Positions 27,033 to 35,071 of a stretch of DNA of 64,000 bases are shown here, in pieces. The number at the start of each line of letters is the position of its first letter. Position 1 is the first letter of the stretch. This DNA is from JAJZIH01 sp021785265 (GTDB taxonomy: Bacteria; Pseudomonadota; Gammaproteobacteria; JAKAQQ01). A model generated the notes under the pieces. It searched no databases, was not told the DNA's origin, and worked only from the letters and a program-made list of their open reading frames with translations. The DNA is taken from positions 1 through 64,000 of the forward strand of contig DAHWSH010000012.1 in assembly GCA_027338645.1 (NCBI GenBank), read 5' to 3'. The translations under genes were made by a program, and so were the position numbers.

Positions 27033-28369
27033 AGAGGCTCTGGTCCCGGACAGGAGTGACGGATCCCCGGACTGAACGTTTTCTCAAAGGGGATGATCCC
27101 AGGGTCGACGCCCGTCTCCTGCCCTATGACCTCCGGGGCAGCGCAGCCCACGTCGAAACCCTGAGGCAGGCCGGCCTCATGCCAGCCGATGAGGCCCGCC
27201 ACGTGGTCGCGGGTCTCAAGGCCGAGTGGGATTTGCTTCCAGACTGCCTGCCAGATGATGTCGAGGACGGTCAGACCTATCTCGAGGCTCGACTGGTTGA
27301 GCGCCTGGGTGCGCGGGCGGGTGGGATCCACCTCGGGCGATCTCGCAACGATCAGGTTGCGCTCGCACTCCGGCTGTTCGTCCGTGACGAGATGCTGCTT
27401 TTGGGCCAGGCGCTCGGAGTACTCATGCGGGCGCTCTCGACTTTTGCCCGCCAGTACGAGGCCGTGGCCTGGCCAGGCTATACCCACATGCGTCGGGCCA
27501 TGCCGAGCACGCTGGGGCAGTGGAGCGTCTCCTTCCTGTCTCCCTTGATGGACGATCTCGACTTGCTGCCTGCCCTCTACCAGTCCGTCAACCGTTCTCC
27601 CCTGGGTGCGGGCCCGGGGTTTGGTGTGCCCTTGGCGCTCGACCGGGCTGGCTCGGCCCGGCGTCTTGGCTTTTCCGGACCCGATCGGTCGACCATCGAT
27701 GCGGTGGGGGGGCGTGTGCGCCACGAGTCCCGTCTGGCCTATTGGCTGTCCAGCCTGGCCGGTACACTCGAGCGCTATTACTGGGATCTCGCCCTTTTTT
27801 CGACCGAAGAGTTCGGTTATTTCCGCTTGGCTTCCGCCTTGACCACCGGCTCCTCCGCCATGCCGCAGAAGCGGAATCCCGATGTGATCGAAATCGGGCG
27901 GGCACGCTGCCAAGAAATCGCGGAGCGCGGCCATCTCCTCACGATGCTGGGTCGTGGCTTGCCTTCGGGTTACCACCGGGATTTCCAGTTGAGCAAGCCG
28001 GAACTGCTGACCTTGGTGGACCGGGGACACGAACTGCTCGAGGTGACCTCCACGATCCCCGCCGCAGTGGTTCCGGACCCGGAACGGATGGCCCGTGCAC
28101 TCACGCCGGAGGTGTTTGCGACCGAGGCGGCCTATATTCGAGCGGTCGAAGACCGGATCCCCTTCCGCGAGGCCTACCGGGAGGTCCAGAAACAGCTGGA
28201 CCAGGGTGCCCTCCCCGCCGTTCGTCCGGCTTCGGAAATCCTCCGGACGGAAGCTCTCAAGACACTCACGGAAATTGAATCCGGGGTCGAGATCCAGATG
28301 CGCTGGCTGGCCGACCAGAAGGCGCATATCGACAACTGCTATGACCAGCTGTGGGAGCCTTTGCCATGA
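27029..28369 (+). CDS. argH: Argininosuccinate lyase
   Basis: The 446-residue fumarase/aspartase-superfamily enzyme cleaves argininosuccinate to arginine and fumarate. It shows HLGRSRNDQVALALRLFVRD, PGYTHMRRAMPSTLGQW and the family signature TGSSAMPQKRNPDVIEI. The ATG overlaps the argB stop and the gene end overlaps argG by 4 nt. It is somewhat diverged but has the complete signature set. Confidence 0.92.
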   Translation: MKRLWSRTGVTDPRTERFLKGDDPRVDARLLPYDLRGSAAHVETLRQAGLMPADEARHVVAGLKAEWDLLPDCLPDDVEDGQTYLEARLVERLGARAGGIHLGRSRNDQVALALRLFVRDEMLLLGQALGVLMRALSTFARQYEAVAWPGYTHMRRAMPSTLGQWSVSFLSPLMDDLDLLPALYQSVNRSPLGAGPGFGVPLALDRAGSARRLGFSGPDRSTIDAVGGRVRHESRLAYWLSSLAGTLERYYWDLALFSTEEFGYFRLASALTTGSSAMPQKRNPDVIEIGRARCQEIAERGHLLTMLGRGLPSGYHRDFQLSKPELLTLVDRGHELLEVTSTIPAAVVPDPERMARALTPEVFATEAAYIRAVEDRIPFREAYREVQKQLDQGALPAVRPASEILRTEALKTLTEIESGVEIQMRWLADQKAHIDNCYDQLWEPLP

Positions 28370-29574
28370 TTGCCAATCGTCCTCGTATCGTGCTGGCCTA
28401 TTCGGGTGGGTTGGATACCTCCTTTGCTTTGGTTTATCTCCGGAAGTCAGGTGCGGAGGTCCTGGCCGTGACCGTGGATACGGGTGGATTTACCACCGAG
28501 GAACGGGGCTTGATTGCTGGCCGGGCGCAGCGGCTCGGTGCGGTCGAACATCGCTGGGTGGATGCGCGCGAGATTCTTTATCAGCGTTACCTCCGTTTCC
28601 TGATCTATGCGAATGCGCAGAAAGGAGGAATCTACCCGTTTTGCGTTTCCGCTGAACGGACCTGCCAGGCGGTGGCCGTGGCTGAACTCGCCATTGCGCT
28701 CGGCGCCGACCAGATCGTGGATGCGTCGACCGGGGCGGGCAATGACCAGGTCCGTTTCGGGGTGGCCTTCGCGGTCCTTGCGCCTGCGATCACCCACCGG
28801 AGCCTGATCCGGGAACTCGGCATCAGTCGTGAAGAGGAGACGGCCTTCCTGGCGCGGGAAGGGTTCGAGGAGTGGGGACGGAAATCCGCCTACTCCGTCA
28901 ACCAGGGATTGTGGGGGACCACGATCGGTGGCGGGGAAACGCATGATCCCTGGCAGACTGTGCCGGATTCGGTGTTCCCCGGCGGACCGGTGGACCGGGG
29001 GCAGGCGGAGCGGATCCTGACCCTGGATTTCAGGAGGGGGGAGCCTGTCTCCACCGACACCCAGAGCCCGGTTGCGCTGATCGGCCAACTCAATGCACTG
29101 GGATCGCGTCAGGGTATCGGCCGTGGGGTCCATCTTGGTGAAACCATTCTGGGGATCAAGGGTCGGGTTGCCTTTGAGGCGCCGGCGGCGGCGATCCTGG
29201 TTGCCGCCCACCGCGAACTTGAAAAGCTGGTCTTGGGGGGCAGTCAGGCGACCTGGAAGGAAACTCTGGGCACGCTCTACGGTTCGCTCATCCATGAAGG
29301 CCGCTATTTTGACCCGCTGGCCCGGGATCTCGAAGCCTTCCTTACCTCCACCCAGCAGCGGGTCACCGGCCAGGTGCGCTGCCGGCTCGAGCCGGGACGG
29401 ATCGTGATCGAAGGCGTCCGTTCCCCGCATGGACTGGTCGATGCCGGTGTGGCCCGCTACGGAGAGAGCCCAACGCTCTGGTCAGGTCAGGATGCGGCGG
29501 GATTTACCCGGATCTACGGCGTTGCCCAGAGACTCTGGGCCCGTGCCGGGGAGGTGGGTGTTGAGAACGCTTGA
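28366..29574 (+). CDS. argG: Argininosuccinate synthase
   Basis: The 402-residue enzyme starts at ATG 28366 (MIANRPRIVLAYSGGLDTSF). The ATP pyrophosphatase P-loop is AYSGGLDTSFALVYL. STGAGNDQVRFGVAF binds aspartate and citrulline, and SVNQGLWGTTIGGGETHDPW lies in the nucleotide/citrulline region. Details such as YPFCVSAERTCQAVAVAELA resemble the Bacteroidetes/xanthomonad branch of ArgG as I recall it. It converts citrulline and aspartate to argininosuccinate. The start overlaps the argH stop. Confidence 0.92.
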   Translation: MIANRPRIVLAYSGGLDTSFALVYLRKSGAEVLAVTVDTGGFTTEERGLIAGRAQRLGAVEHRWVDAREILYQRYLRFLIYANAQKGGIYPFCVSAERTCQAVAVAELAIALGADQIVDASTGAGNDQVRFGVAFAVLAPAITHRSLIRELGISREEETAFLAREGFEEWGRKSAYSVNQGLWGTTIGGGETHDPWQTVPDSVFPGGPVDRGQAERILTLDFRRGEPVSTDTQSPVALIGQLNALGSRQGIGRGVHLGETILGIKGRVAFEAPAAAILVAAHRELEKLVLGGSQATWKETLGTLYGSLIHEGRYFDPLARDLEAFLTSTQQRVTGQVRCRLEPGRIVIEGVRSPHGLVDAGVARYGESPTLWSGQDAAGFTRIYGVAQRLWARAGEVGVENA

Positions 29575-30643
29575 TGTCCGGAAGATCGGCTCGGTTGTCC
29601 GTCGCCTCCAGATCGGCAGCCCTGTGACCGTCCGTGACGAGGTCGACGCTCGGGCCGGGAGCGTGGTCGCGGTGCGAGTCCTGACCGACAAGGAAACCTA
29701 CAATACCCTCGAGGATGCCCATGGTCGCATGGTGCGGCTCCACCGCGGCGATCTCCTGGTGGGTGCGCTCGGCGTGCGGAGTGCACTGCACGGCTATGCC
29801 GGAGAAGTGCCCGAGACGGTGGGTGCGGGCAGTCGGCTTGCCCTCCTCAACCTGGGTGGCATCATGGGGGAATGCCGCTCCTGGCATCCGAGTGTCGGTC
29901 CCCCGTTCGAGGTCGAGGTTTTGGGACAGGTCATGCTGTTTCCCCATTTCGGTCACCGGGCCGGAGTTCCGGCTGATCTCACGCTCCGGGCATTTACCGC
30001 CGAAGGCGAGTATCCCCAGGCGCCGGTGATCTACATTGTCGGCAGCTCCATGGATTCCGGCAAAACCACCTTTGCCTGCGCCCTGATCCGGACTCTAGCC
30101 AGCCAGGGACTCCGCGTCTCCGGGGTCAAGACCACGGGCGTTTCCCTTTTGCGCGATACGCTGGCCATGCAGGATCACGGGGCTGGCTGGACCTGTGATT
30201 TCACTGATGCCGGATTGGCCTCGACACGGTCGGGTACAGCGGTCTCGGCCGCTCGCCGGATTTTTCACGAGTTGGCACATCAGAAACAGGACGTCATCGT
30301 GGTGGAAACCGGGGATGGCCTGCTCGGCGAGTACGGGGTCCGGGAGATTCTTGATGATCCGACCTTGCTGTCACTGGGTGTGGCCACCGTGTTTTGTGCC
30401 CAGGATCCGGTCGGTGCCTGGGGCGGGGTCCGCCTGTTGGCCGAACGGTGGGGGATCCAGGTTGCGCTCGTCTCTGGTCCGGTCACTGACAATGAGGTGG
30501 GACGGGCTTTCATCCGGACGCATCTCGGCTGCCCGGCCGTCAATGCCTTTGAGGATCCGCTCCGGGTCCTTGACGTCGTGCGGTCGTCCCTCCCGGCGCT
30601 GTTTTCTGGACATCCGAGTCTTTCCGGTCCCTCCCATGGCTGA
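29561..30643 (+). CDS. Uncharacterised P-loop protein in arginine operon (BioD/DUF1611-like)
   Basis: The 360-residue protein starts at TTG 29561 (or GTG 29558) inside the argG end, behind GGGGGAGG. The N-terminal ~150 residues look beta-rich with no motif I recognise. The C-terminal domain is a P-loop fold: Walker A GSSMDSGKTT at residues 161-170, a switch-like SGVKTTGVSLLRDT near 185, and VIVVETGDGLLGEYGV near 245 resembling the MinD/BioD/DUF1611 class. Its start and stop overlap argG and argC, so it is coexpressed with arginine synthesis. The operon lacks glutamate acyltransferase and acylcitrulline deacylase genes, so this protein is a candidate for one of those roles. It might instead be an ATP-dependent ligase or a regulator. 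No function is established. Confidence 0.7.
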   Translation: MRTLDVRKIGSVVRRLQIGSPVTVRDEVDARAGSVVAVRVLTDKETYNTLEDAHGRMVRLHRGDLLVGALGVRSALHGYAGEVPETVGAGSRLALLNLGGIMGECRSWHPSVGPPFEVEVLGQVMLFPHFGHRAGVPADLTLRAFTAEGEYPQAPVIYIVGSSMDSGKTTFACALIRTLASQGLRVSGVKTTGVSLLRDTLAMQDHGAGWTCDFTDAGLASTRSGTAVSAARRIFHELAHQKQDVIVVETGDGLLGEYGVREILDDPTLLSLGVATVFCAQDPVGAWGGVRLLAERWGIQVALVSGPVTDNEVGRAFIRTHLGCPAVNAFEDPLRVLDVVRSSLPALFSGHPSLSGPSHG

Positions 30644-31646
30644 TCCCGTGGTGATCCTCGGGGGGAGTAGCTTCGGCGCGGGCGAGCTGGCCCGTCTGCT
30701 CACGGCCCATGACGGGGTGGAGCATCCCTGTCTGGTTTCCCGCTCGCATGCCGGATCATCCGTGGCCTCTGTGCATCCCCACCTGGAGGGAGCCTATCCG
30801 GACGACCGTTTTGTTTCCCGGATCGACTGGTCCGGTCTGCGGGGAAGCTCGCGGATCATCGTCTTTTCGGCCATGCGCGCGGGTGAACTCGCCGGTCTGC
30901 TGGGGGAGTTCGAGGCTGCGTGGGCGGAGGCGGGTGTGGACAACCGCATCCTCTTGATCGACCTGTCGGCGGATTTCCGGCTGGATGAAGGGCGAGGATT
31001 TGTCTACGGCCTGAGCGAATGGATGCGCGAACCCCTTGCAGGAGCCACCCGGATTGCCAACCCGGGCTGCTTCGCCACGGCGCTGGCCCTGGGCTTGGTT
31101 CCCTTGGCCCGGGAGTTGCAACCGCGGGATGTTTCTGCCATTGCCCTGACCGGTTCCACGGGAGCTGGAGTGACCCCCGGTCCGCGTACTCATCATCCGC
31201 TGCGCGCACACAACTGTGTGCCTTATCTTCCCTTTGAGCATCGCCATATCGGCGAGGTGAACCGGCTGCTGGCCCGAGAGGGCTCACCGCTCGACTGGAG
31301 TTTCATTCCCTATGCTGCACCCTGGGTCCGCGGCATTTCGCTCACGATCGAGGCGCGCTTCGATGAAGCCCTGGATCCGGAACAGGTGGCCGCTCTCTTT
31401 CGGACGAGTTATGCCGAAAGCCAGTTCGTTCGCTGGACCGAGACCCTGCCGGAACTCACGTGGGTCGTGGGGAGTAACCGCTGTCTAATCGGCGGCCGCT
31501 GCCGGGAGCGACGGGTAGCTCTTTTTGTGGTGCTCGACAATCTCGTCAAGGGAATGGCGGGGCAGGCGATCCAGAACCTGAATCTGGCATCTGGCTGGCC
31601 GGAAGACCGGGGGCTCAGGCAATGGATTGGACCCTATCCGGTCTAG
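30636..31646 (+). CDS. argC: N-acyl-gamma-glutamyl-phosphate reductase
   Basis: The 336-residue protein starts at ATG 30636, overlapping the P-loop gene by 8 nt. The Rossmann domain begins VVILGGSSFGAGELARLL. The catalytic Cys is in IANPGCFATALALGLVPL, and the C-terminal NLVKGMAGQAIQNLNLA is typical of ArgC/Asd enzymes. It reduces N-acylglutamyl phosphate to the semialdehyde. It is the last gene of the operon; its stop codon lies in the first of four closely spaced CTAG sequences. Confidence 0.92.
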   Translation: MADPVVILGGSSFGAGELARLLTAHDGVEHPCLVSRSHAGSSVASVHPHLEGAYPDDRFVSRIDWSGLRGSSRIIVFSAMRAGELAGLLGEFEAAWAEAGVDNRILLIDLSADFRLDEGRGFVYGLSEWMREPLAGATRIANPGCFATALALGLVPLARELQPRDVSAIALTGSTGAGVTPGPRTHHPLRAHNCVPYLPFEHRHIGEVNRLLAREGSPLDWSFIPYAAPWVRGISLTIEARFDEALDPEQVAALFRTSYAESQFVRWTETLPELTWVVGSNRCLIGGRCRERRVALFVVLDNLVKGMAGQAIQNLNLASGWPEDRGLRQWIGPYPV

Positions 31647-31680
31647 ATCAAAGTTCTAGGATCCAACTAGGGGAGTCTAG
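31643..31680. repeat. Four CTAG motifs spaced 10-13 bp
   Basis: CTAG occurs at 31643, 31656, 31667 and 31677, intervals of 13, 11 and 10 bp, starting within the argC stop codon. No clear hairpin with a T tract is formed. Confidence 0.6.
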
Positions 31681-31743
31681 TGGCGGTCGCCCATGAGATG
31701 AAGTAGAATCCAAGCCAAAATTATCAAAAACAGGGGATCGGTC

Positions 31744-32541
31744 ATGACCTTTCGAGTGGTACTGCTCGCGGGCTTGCTCCTACTTGGCGGCTGTGCGACT
31801 TCTGGCGCTTGGCGGGTTCCCAAGCTTCCCAAGGGAGAAACCCTGGCCGTGGTCTCTCTCCTGCCGGACACGGCCTCTGTGGTCAACGATGACACCGTGT
31901 TTTCACCAGATCCGGTGCGCCTCTTTTCCACCGGCACTTGGCACATCAATGTGTTGAATGAACGATGGGCGATCCGGACCTTGCATCACCAGGGCCAGTT
32001 CCGAATTTTAGACCGTCCCGAGCGCAAGGTCCGGCGACATTTCGGGATCGTCCAACCCAGAAGTGATCTCCACTTCAGCAGACCGGATCTGACGATTAAG
32101 CAACTGATCGATTCGACGGGGACGAACCTCGTACTCGTCATCGGCCCCGCGCTTGGTGTGACGGAAAACGTCATGGCAACGACACCGCTCCTGATGTTTG
32201 GAGCAATTGGGGGGGCGATTGCCGGTGCATCCTATCACTTCATCGGGCCCGGATATGGCGTCCTCCAGTCGGTATTTCTCGATACGCGAAGCGCATCCAA
32301 TTTCGTGGCACTTCGGATGTGGCTTCTGGATGGCCGAAGCGGCACCGTCATTGCCTCGACGAGTTGTAAGCGGTACAGCGTACGTTTCAACACCGGAAAA
32401 ACAAACCCAAAGGTCAAGGCGCTCTGGATCCACCACAAAGGTCCGGTTTCGAGAAAGAACTGGGCCTCTGTCCATGCGGGCATCCGGGTACTGATGAAGA
32501 AAACCGAAGCCAGTTGCCTCAGTAACCTGAACCTGGGCTGA
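31744..32541 (+). CDS. Putative lipoprotein of unknown function
   Basis: The 265-residue protein has a signal peptide and lipobox LLGGC (Cys18), so outer- or inner-membrane lipidation is expected. The mature part has a mildly hydrophobic, Gly-rich segment near residues 128-165 (FGAIGGAIAGASYHFIG). I do not recognise the family. A TAGAAT -10-like sequence at 31704-31709 suggests its own promoter. It is separated from argC by 97 bp and followed by a long non-coding stretch, so it appears monocistronic. Confidence 0.7.
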   Translation: MTFRVVLLAGLLLLGGCATSGAWRVPKLPKGETLAVVSLLPDTASVVNDDTVFSPDPVRLFSTGTWHINVLNERWAIRTLHHQGQFRILDRPERKVRRHFGIVQPRSDLHFSRPDLTIKQLIDSTGTNLVLVIGPALGVTENVMATTPLLMFGAIGGAIAGASYHFIGPGYGVLQSVFLDTRSASNFVALRMWLLDGRSGTVIASTSCKRYSVRFNTGKTNPKVKALWIHHKGPVSRKNWASVHAGIRVLMKKTEASCLSNLNLG

Positions 32542-32931
32542 AAGGGAGGTCATCCCGTCCAACTCCAGGGTTCGCCCATAAATCCTCGCAGGGGTGGTTT
32601 TGGGGTCGGTCCGGCCGACGAGTTGGACATCGTCTGTTCCGTAAACACGGACCTCAGCTACTTTCATACGGAAACTGGGAGTTAAATGAGGACGCTTTCC
32701 ATTCCCTTGGAAACTCCGTCCACCGCAAGAGGCCCTGCCCAGTTCGACCCCATCCCAGGCCCCCGGGTCTTGTTCATGGTATTGATCCCGAAGTAACCCT
32801 CATGCCACCCCAACCAGATTGTCAAGAGGGACTTCGGTCTCGCCGTTTCTGCGAATCCCACACGGGACTTGGAAGCGGGGGGGCGATCGGCCTATACTTC
32901 CGGTGTCTTCCGGTTTTTCTGGAGTGCTCAG
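32542..32931. other. Intergenic region upstream of S10 peptidase
   Basis: About 390 bp without a recognised gene. A minus-strand frame beginning at 32667 (MKVAEVRVYGTDD) looks protein-like for about 45 residues but then runs antisense through the lipoprotein gene. No terminator, repeat or promoter pair stands out. Confidence 0.4.
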
Positions 32932-34476
32932 ATGATGAAGCGGCTCGTCATTCTCCTCGTCTCTTGCGCAGGGTTTGCACCCTTCGCCTTGGCGCATACT
33001 GCTGCCGTTCCCCCGGTTCACGGTCGGGCGGTTTCGACACACCACAGCGTGGTCGTGGCCGGACACCGTTACCGTTACAAGGCGACTGCGGGGACTCTCA
33101 TCCTGCACAATGCCAAGGGCCAGCCCACGGCCCGCATGTTCTACATTGCCTACACCTTGGACGGGGTTCATGATGAATCCCGTCGGCCAATCACCTTCGC
33201 CTACAACGGCGGACCGGGATTTGCCTCCGCCCTGGTCGATTTCGGCGGCTTCGGTCCACGCCGGATCATCTGGCCCAAACCGGGTCCCGGCTCAGCCCGT
33301 TCCATGGCGCCGCCCTACCGCATCGTGCCCAATGCAGACACGATTCTCCCCGCCACCGATCTCGTGTTTATCGATGCCGTGGGAACCGGCTACAGCCGGA
33401 TCATCGGAGTGGGGAAACCACAGGATTTCTACGGGGTCAATGCCGATGCCCGCACCTTTACCCGTTTCATCCAGCAGTACCTGAACCAAACCGGCCGCTG
33501 GAACTCGCCCAAGTTCCTTCTCGGCGAAAGTTACGGGACCACCCGTTCGGCTGTTCTGGGCCAATCCCTGGTCTCGGACGGCATTTATCTCAACGGCATC
33601 ATCCTCTGCTCGACGGTGCTGGATTTCCCGACCATCAATTTCGCTCCGGGAAACGATCTGCCATACGTGTTGTATTTCCCCTCCTATGCAGCGGTGGCCT
33701 GGTATCACCACCGCATCCATCCCCGGCCCGCTGATCTCGCCACATGGGTCCGTCAGGCGGAGCATTTTGCCGCCGGACCCTATAGTCGTGCCCTTTTCGC
33801 GGGTGCCCGCCTGCCGGCAGCCGCGCGGCAACGGATGGCCGCCGAGTTGTCCCATTTCACCGGTATCCCGGCCTCCTACTGGCTCAAGGCAAACCTCCGT
33901 ATCCCGCTGCCGGTTTTCATGCGCCACGTGATGGGCTTGCGAGAGGCCATGACCGGACGCTACGATGCACGTTTCACCATTCCGGAGCTGCAACCGCTCC
34001 TTCCGGTCGGTGGCAACAGCGATCTCGGTGCGACCACGGCCAACATCTGGGGTGCGCTCAGTGCCACGTTCGAAAACTACGTCACCCGACATCTCGGTTT
34101 CCATACCCATGAAATCTACAAGCAGGACAGTGGCCGGGTTTTCCGGGACTGGAACTGGAAGTACTTTCCCCCGCTCCACGAAATGGATGAGGACGTGGGA
34201 ACGATGGGTTACCTGAATGTGGCACCGGCGCTGACCCGTGCCATGGTCAACGATCCCTCGCTCCAGGTGATGGCCAACAACGGTTACTTCGACCTGGCGA
34301 CCCCGTTTTTTGCCACCCACTACACGCTGATGCACATGGGACTCCCGCGCGAGTTTCTTTCCCATCTCCATTTCGAATACTATCCGACGGGTCACATGCT
34401 GTATCTCAACCCCCAGGCACTGCCGGAGATCGCGGCCCGGATGGAACACTTCATCACCCAGGCGGATGCGCATTGA
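32932..34476 (+). CDS. Secreted serine carboxypeptidase-like protein (peptidase S10)
   Basis: The 514-residue protein starts at ATG 32932 with a signal peptide (MMKRLVILLVSCAGFAPFALA). The S10 catalytic set is visible: the oxyanion segment FAYNGGPGFAS, the nucleophile Ser in LLGESYGTTRSAVLG, Asp in NNGYFDLATPFF, and His in YYPTGHMLYL. S10 enzymes remove C-terminal residues and are usually acid-active; bacterial secreted members are less studied. It lies alone between long non-coding stretches. Confidence 0.88.
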   Translation: MMKRLVILLVSCAGFAPFALAHTAAVPPVHGRAVSTHHSVVVAGHRYRYKATAGTLILHNAKGQPTARMFYIAYTLDGVHDESRRPITFAYNGGPGFASALVDFGGFGPRRIIWPKPGPGSARSMAPPYRIVPNADTILPATDLVFIDAVGTGYSRIIGVGKPQDFYGVNADARTFTRFIQQYLNQTGRWNSPKFLLGESYGTTRSAVLGQSLVSDGIYLNGIILCSTVLDFPTINFAPGNDLPYVLYFPSYAAVAWYHHRIHPRPADLATWVRQAEHFAAGPYSRALFAGARLPAAARQRMAAELSHFTGIPASYWLKANLRIPLPVFMRHVMGLREAMTGRYDARFTIPELQPLLPVGGNSDLGATTANIWGALSATFENYVTRHLGFHTHEIYKQDSGRVFRDWNWKYFPPLHEMDEDVGTMGYLNVAPALTRAMVNDPSLQVMANNGYFDLATPFFATHYTLMHMGLPREFLSHLHFEYYPTGHMLYLNPQALPEIAARMEHFITQADAH

Positions 34477-34577
34477 GAGTCGGCCATGACTTGATTGAGA
34501 CGATCCGGATCCCCATCTTGGAGGTGGGCCGGGAGGGGTGTGCCGGCGGAACCGGGTCGCCTGGGGGATGATCTGCC

Positions 34578-34955
34578 ATGCCGATTTATGAGTATCGATG
34601 TGAAGATTGTGGGCGGACGACTGAGTCGCTTCAGAAGGTGAGCGACCCGCCCCTCGAGGAATGTCCCCATTGCCATCGGCCGGCGCTCAAGCGGCTCATG
34701 TCGGCCACGGTCTTCCGGCTAAAGGGGAAAGGCTGGTACGAGACGGACTTCAAATCCGGTGACCAGCGCAATGTGTATGACGCCCCGGAGGGCGGAAAAG
34801 CCCCGGATGCCACCCCGACGCCAGCTCCCGCAGCGGGAGAGGGGGCCGTGCCGGCCAAGAAGGATCCGGTACCGGCCGCAGCGAGCGCACCGGTCAACTC
34901 CTCAACCACTTCCACTTCCGCAACCCCGCCGGTCCCGCGGACCCCACATTCCTGA
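34578..34955 (+). CDS. FmdB-type zinc-ribbon protein
   Basis: The 125-residue protein has an N-terminal zinc ribbon, MPIYEYRCEDCGRTTE with CxxC and a second CPHC pair, then KRLMSATVFRLKGKGWYETDF, which matches the FmdB regulatory-protein family. The C-terminal half is a low-complexity Ala/Pro/Thr/Ser tail. Location directly before aspS is common in gammaproteobacteria. Function is unknown. Confidence 0.88.
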   Translation: MPIYEYRCEDCGRTTESLQKVSDPPLEECPHCHRPALKRLMSATVFRLKGKGWYETDFKSGDQRNVYDAPEGGKAPDATPTPAPAAGEGAVPAKKDPVPAAASAPVNSSTTSTSATPPVPRTPHS

Positions 34956-35008
34956 GCCTGGGGAATGTGTGGTCGTGCCCCGGCCGGCTCAAGGCGCTGC
35001 GGCCAGGG

Positions 35009-35037
35009 TTGAGTGAAGGCGCCCCAACAGCTAAAAT
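35009..35037 (+). promoter_or_regulatory. Candidate sigma70 promoter of aspS
   Basis: TTGAGT (35009-35014), 17 bp spacer, TAAAAT (35032-35037), 34 nt upstream of the aspS ATG. Four and five matches to consensus with ideal spacing. Confidence 0.6.
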
Positions 35038-35071
35038 CGCCCTGCAAACACCAGGGTTCCCCGGTTTTCCC

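Noticed and set aside
26513..28327. 604-codon minus-strand open frame opposite argB and argH
   Set aside because: It is antisense to two clearly identified enzymes, and its translation has no recognisable family. High GC with biased third positions creates such frames.
32008..32667. Minus-strand frame starting MKVAEVRVYGTDD
   Set aside because: The first ~45 residues look plausible, but most of the frame is antisense to the lipoprotein gene and no family is recognised. Kept only as a note on the intergenic region.
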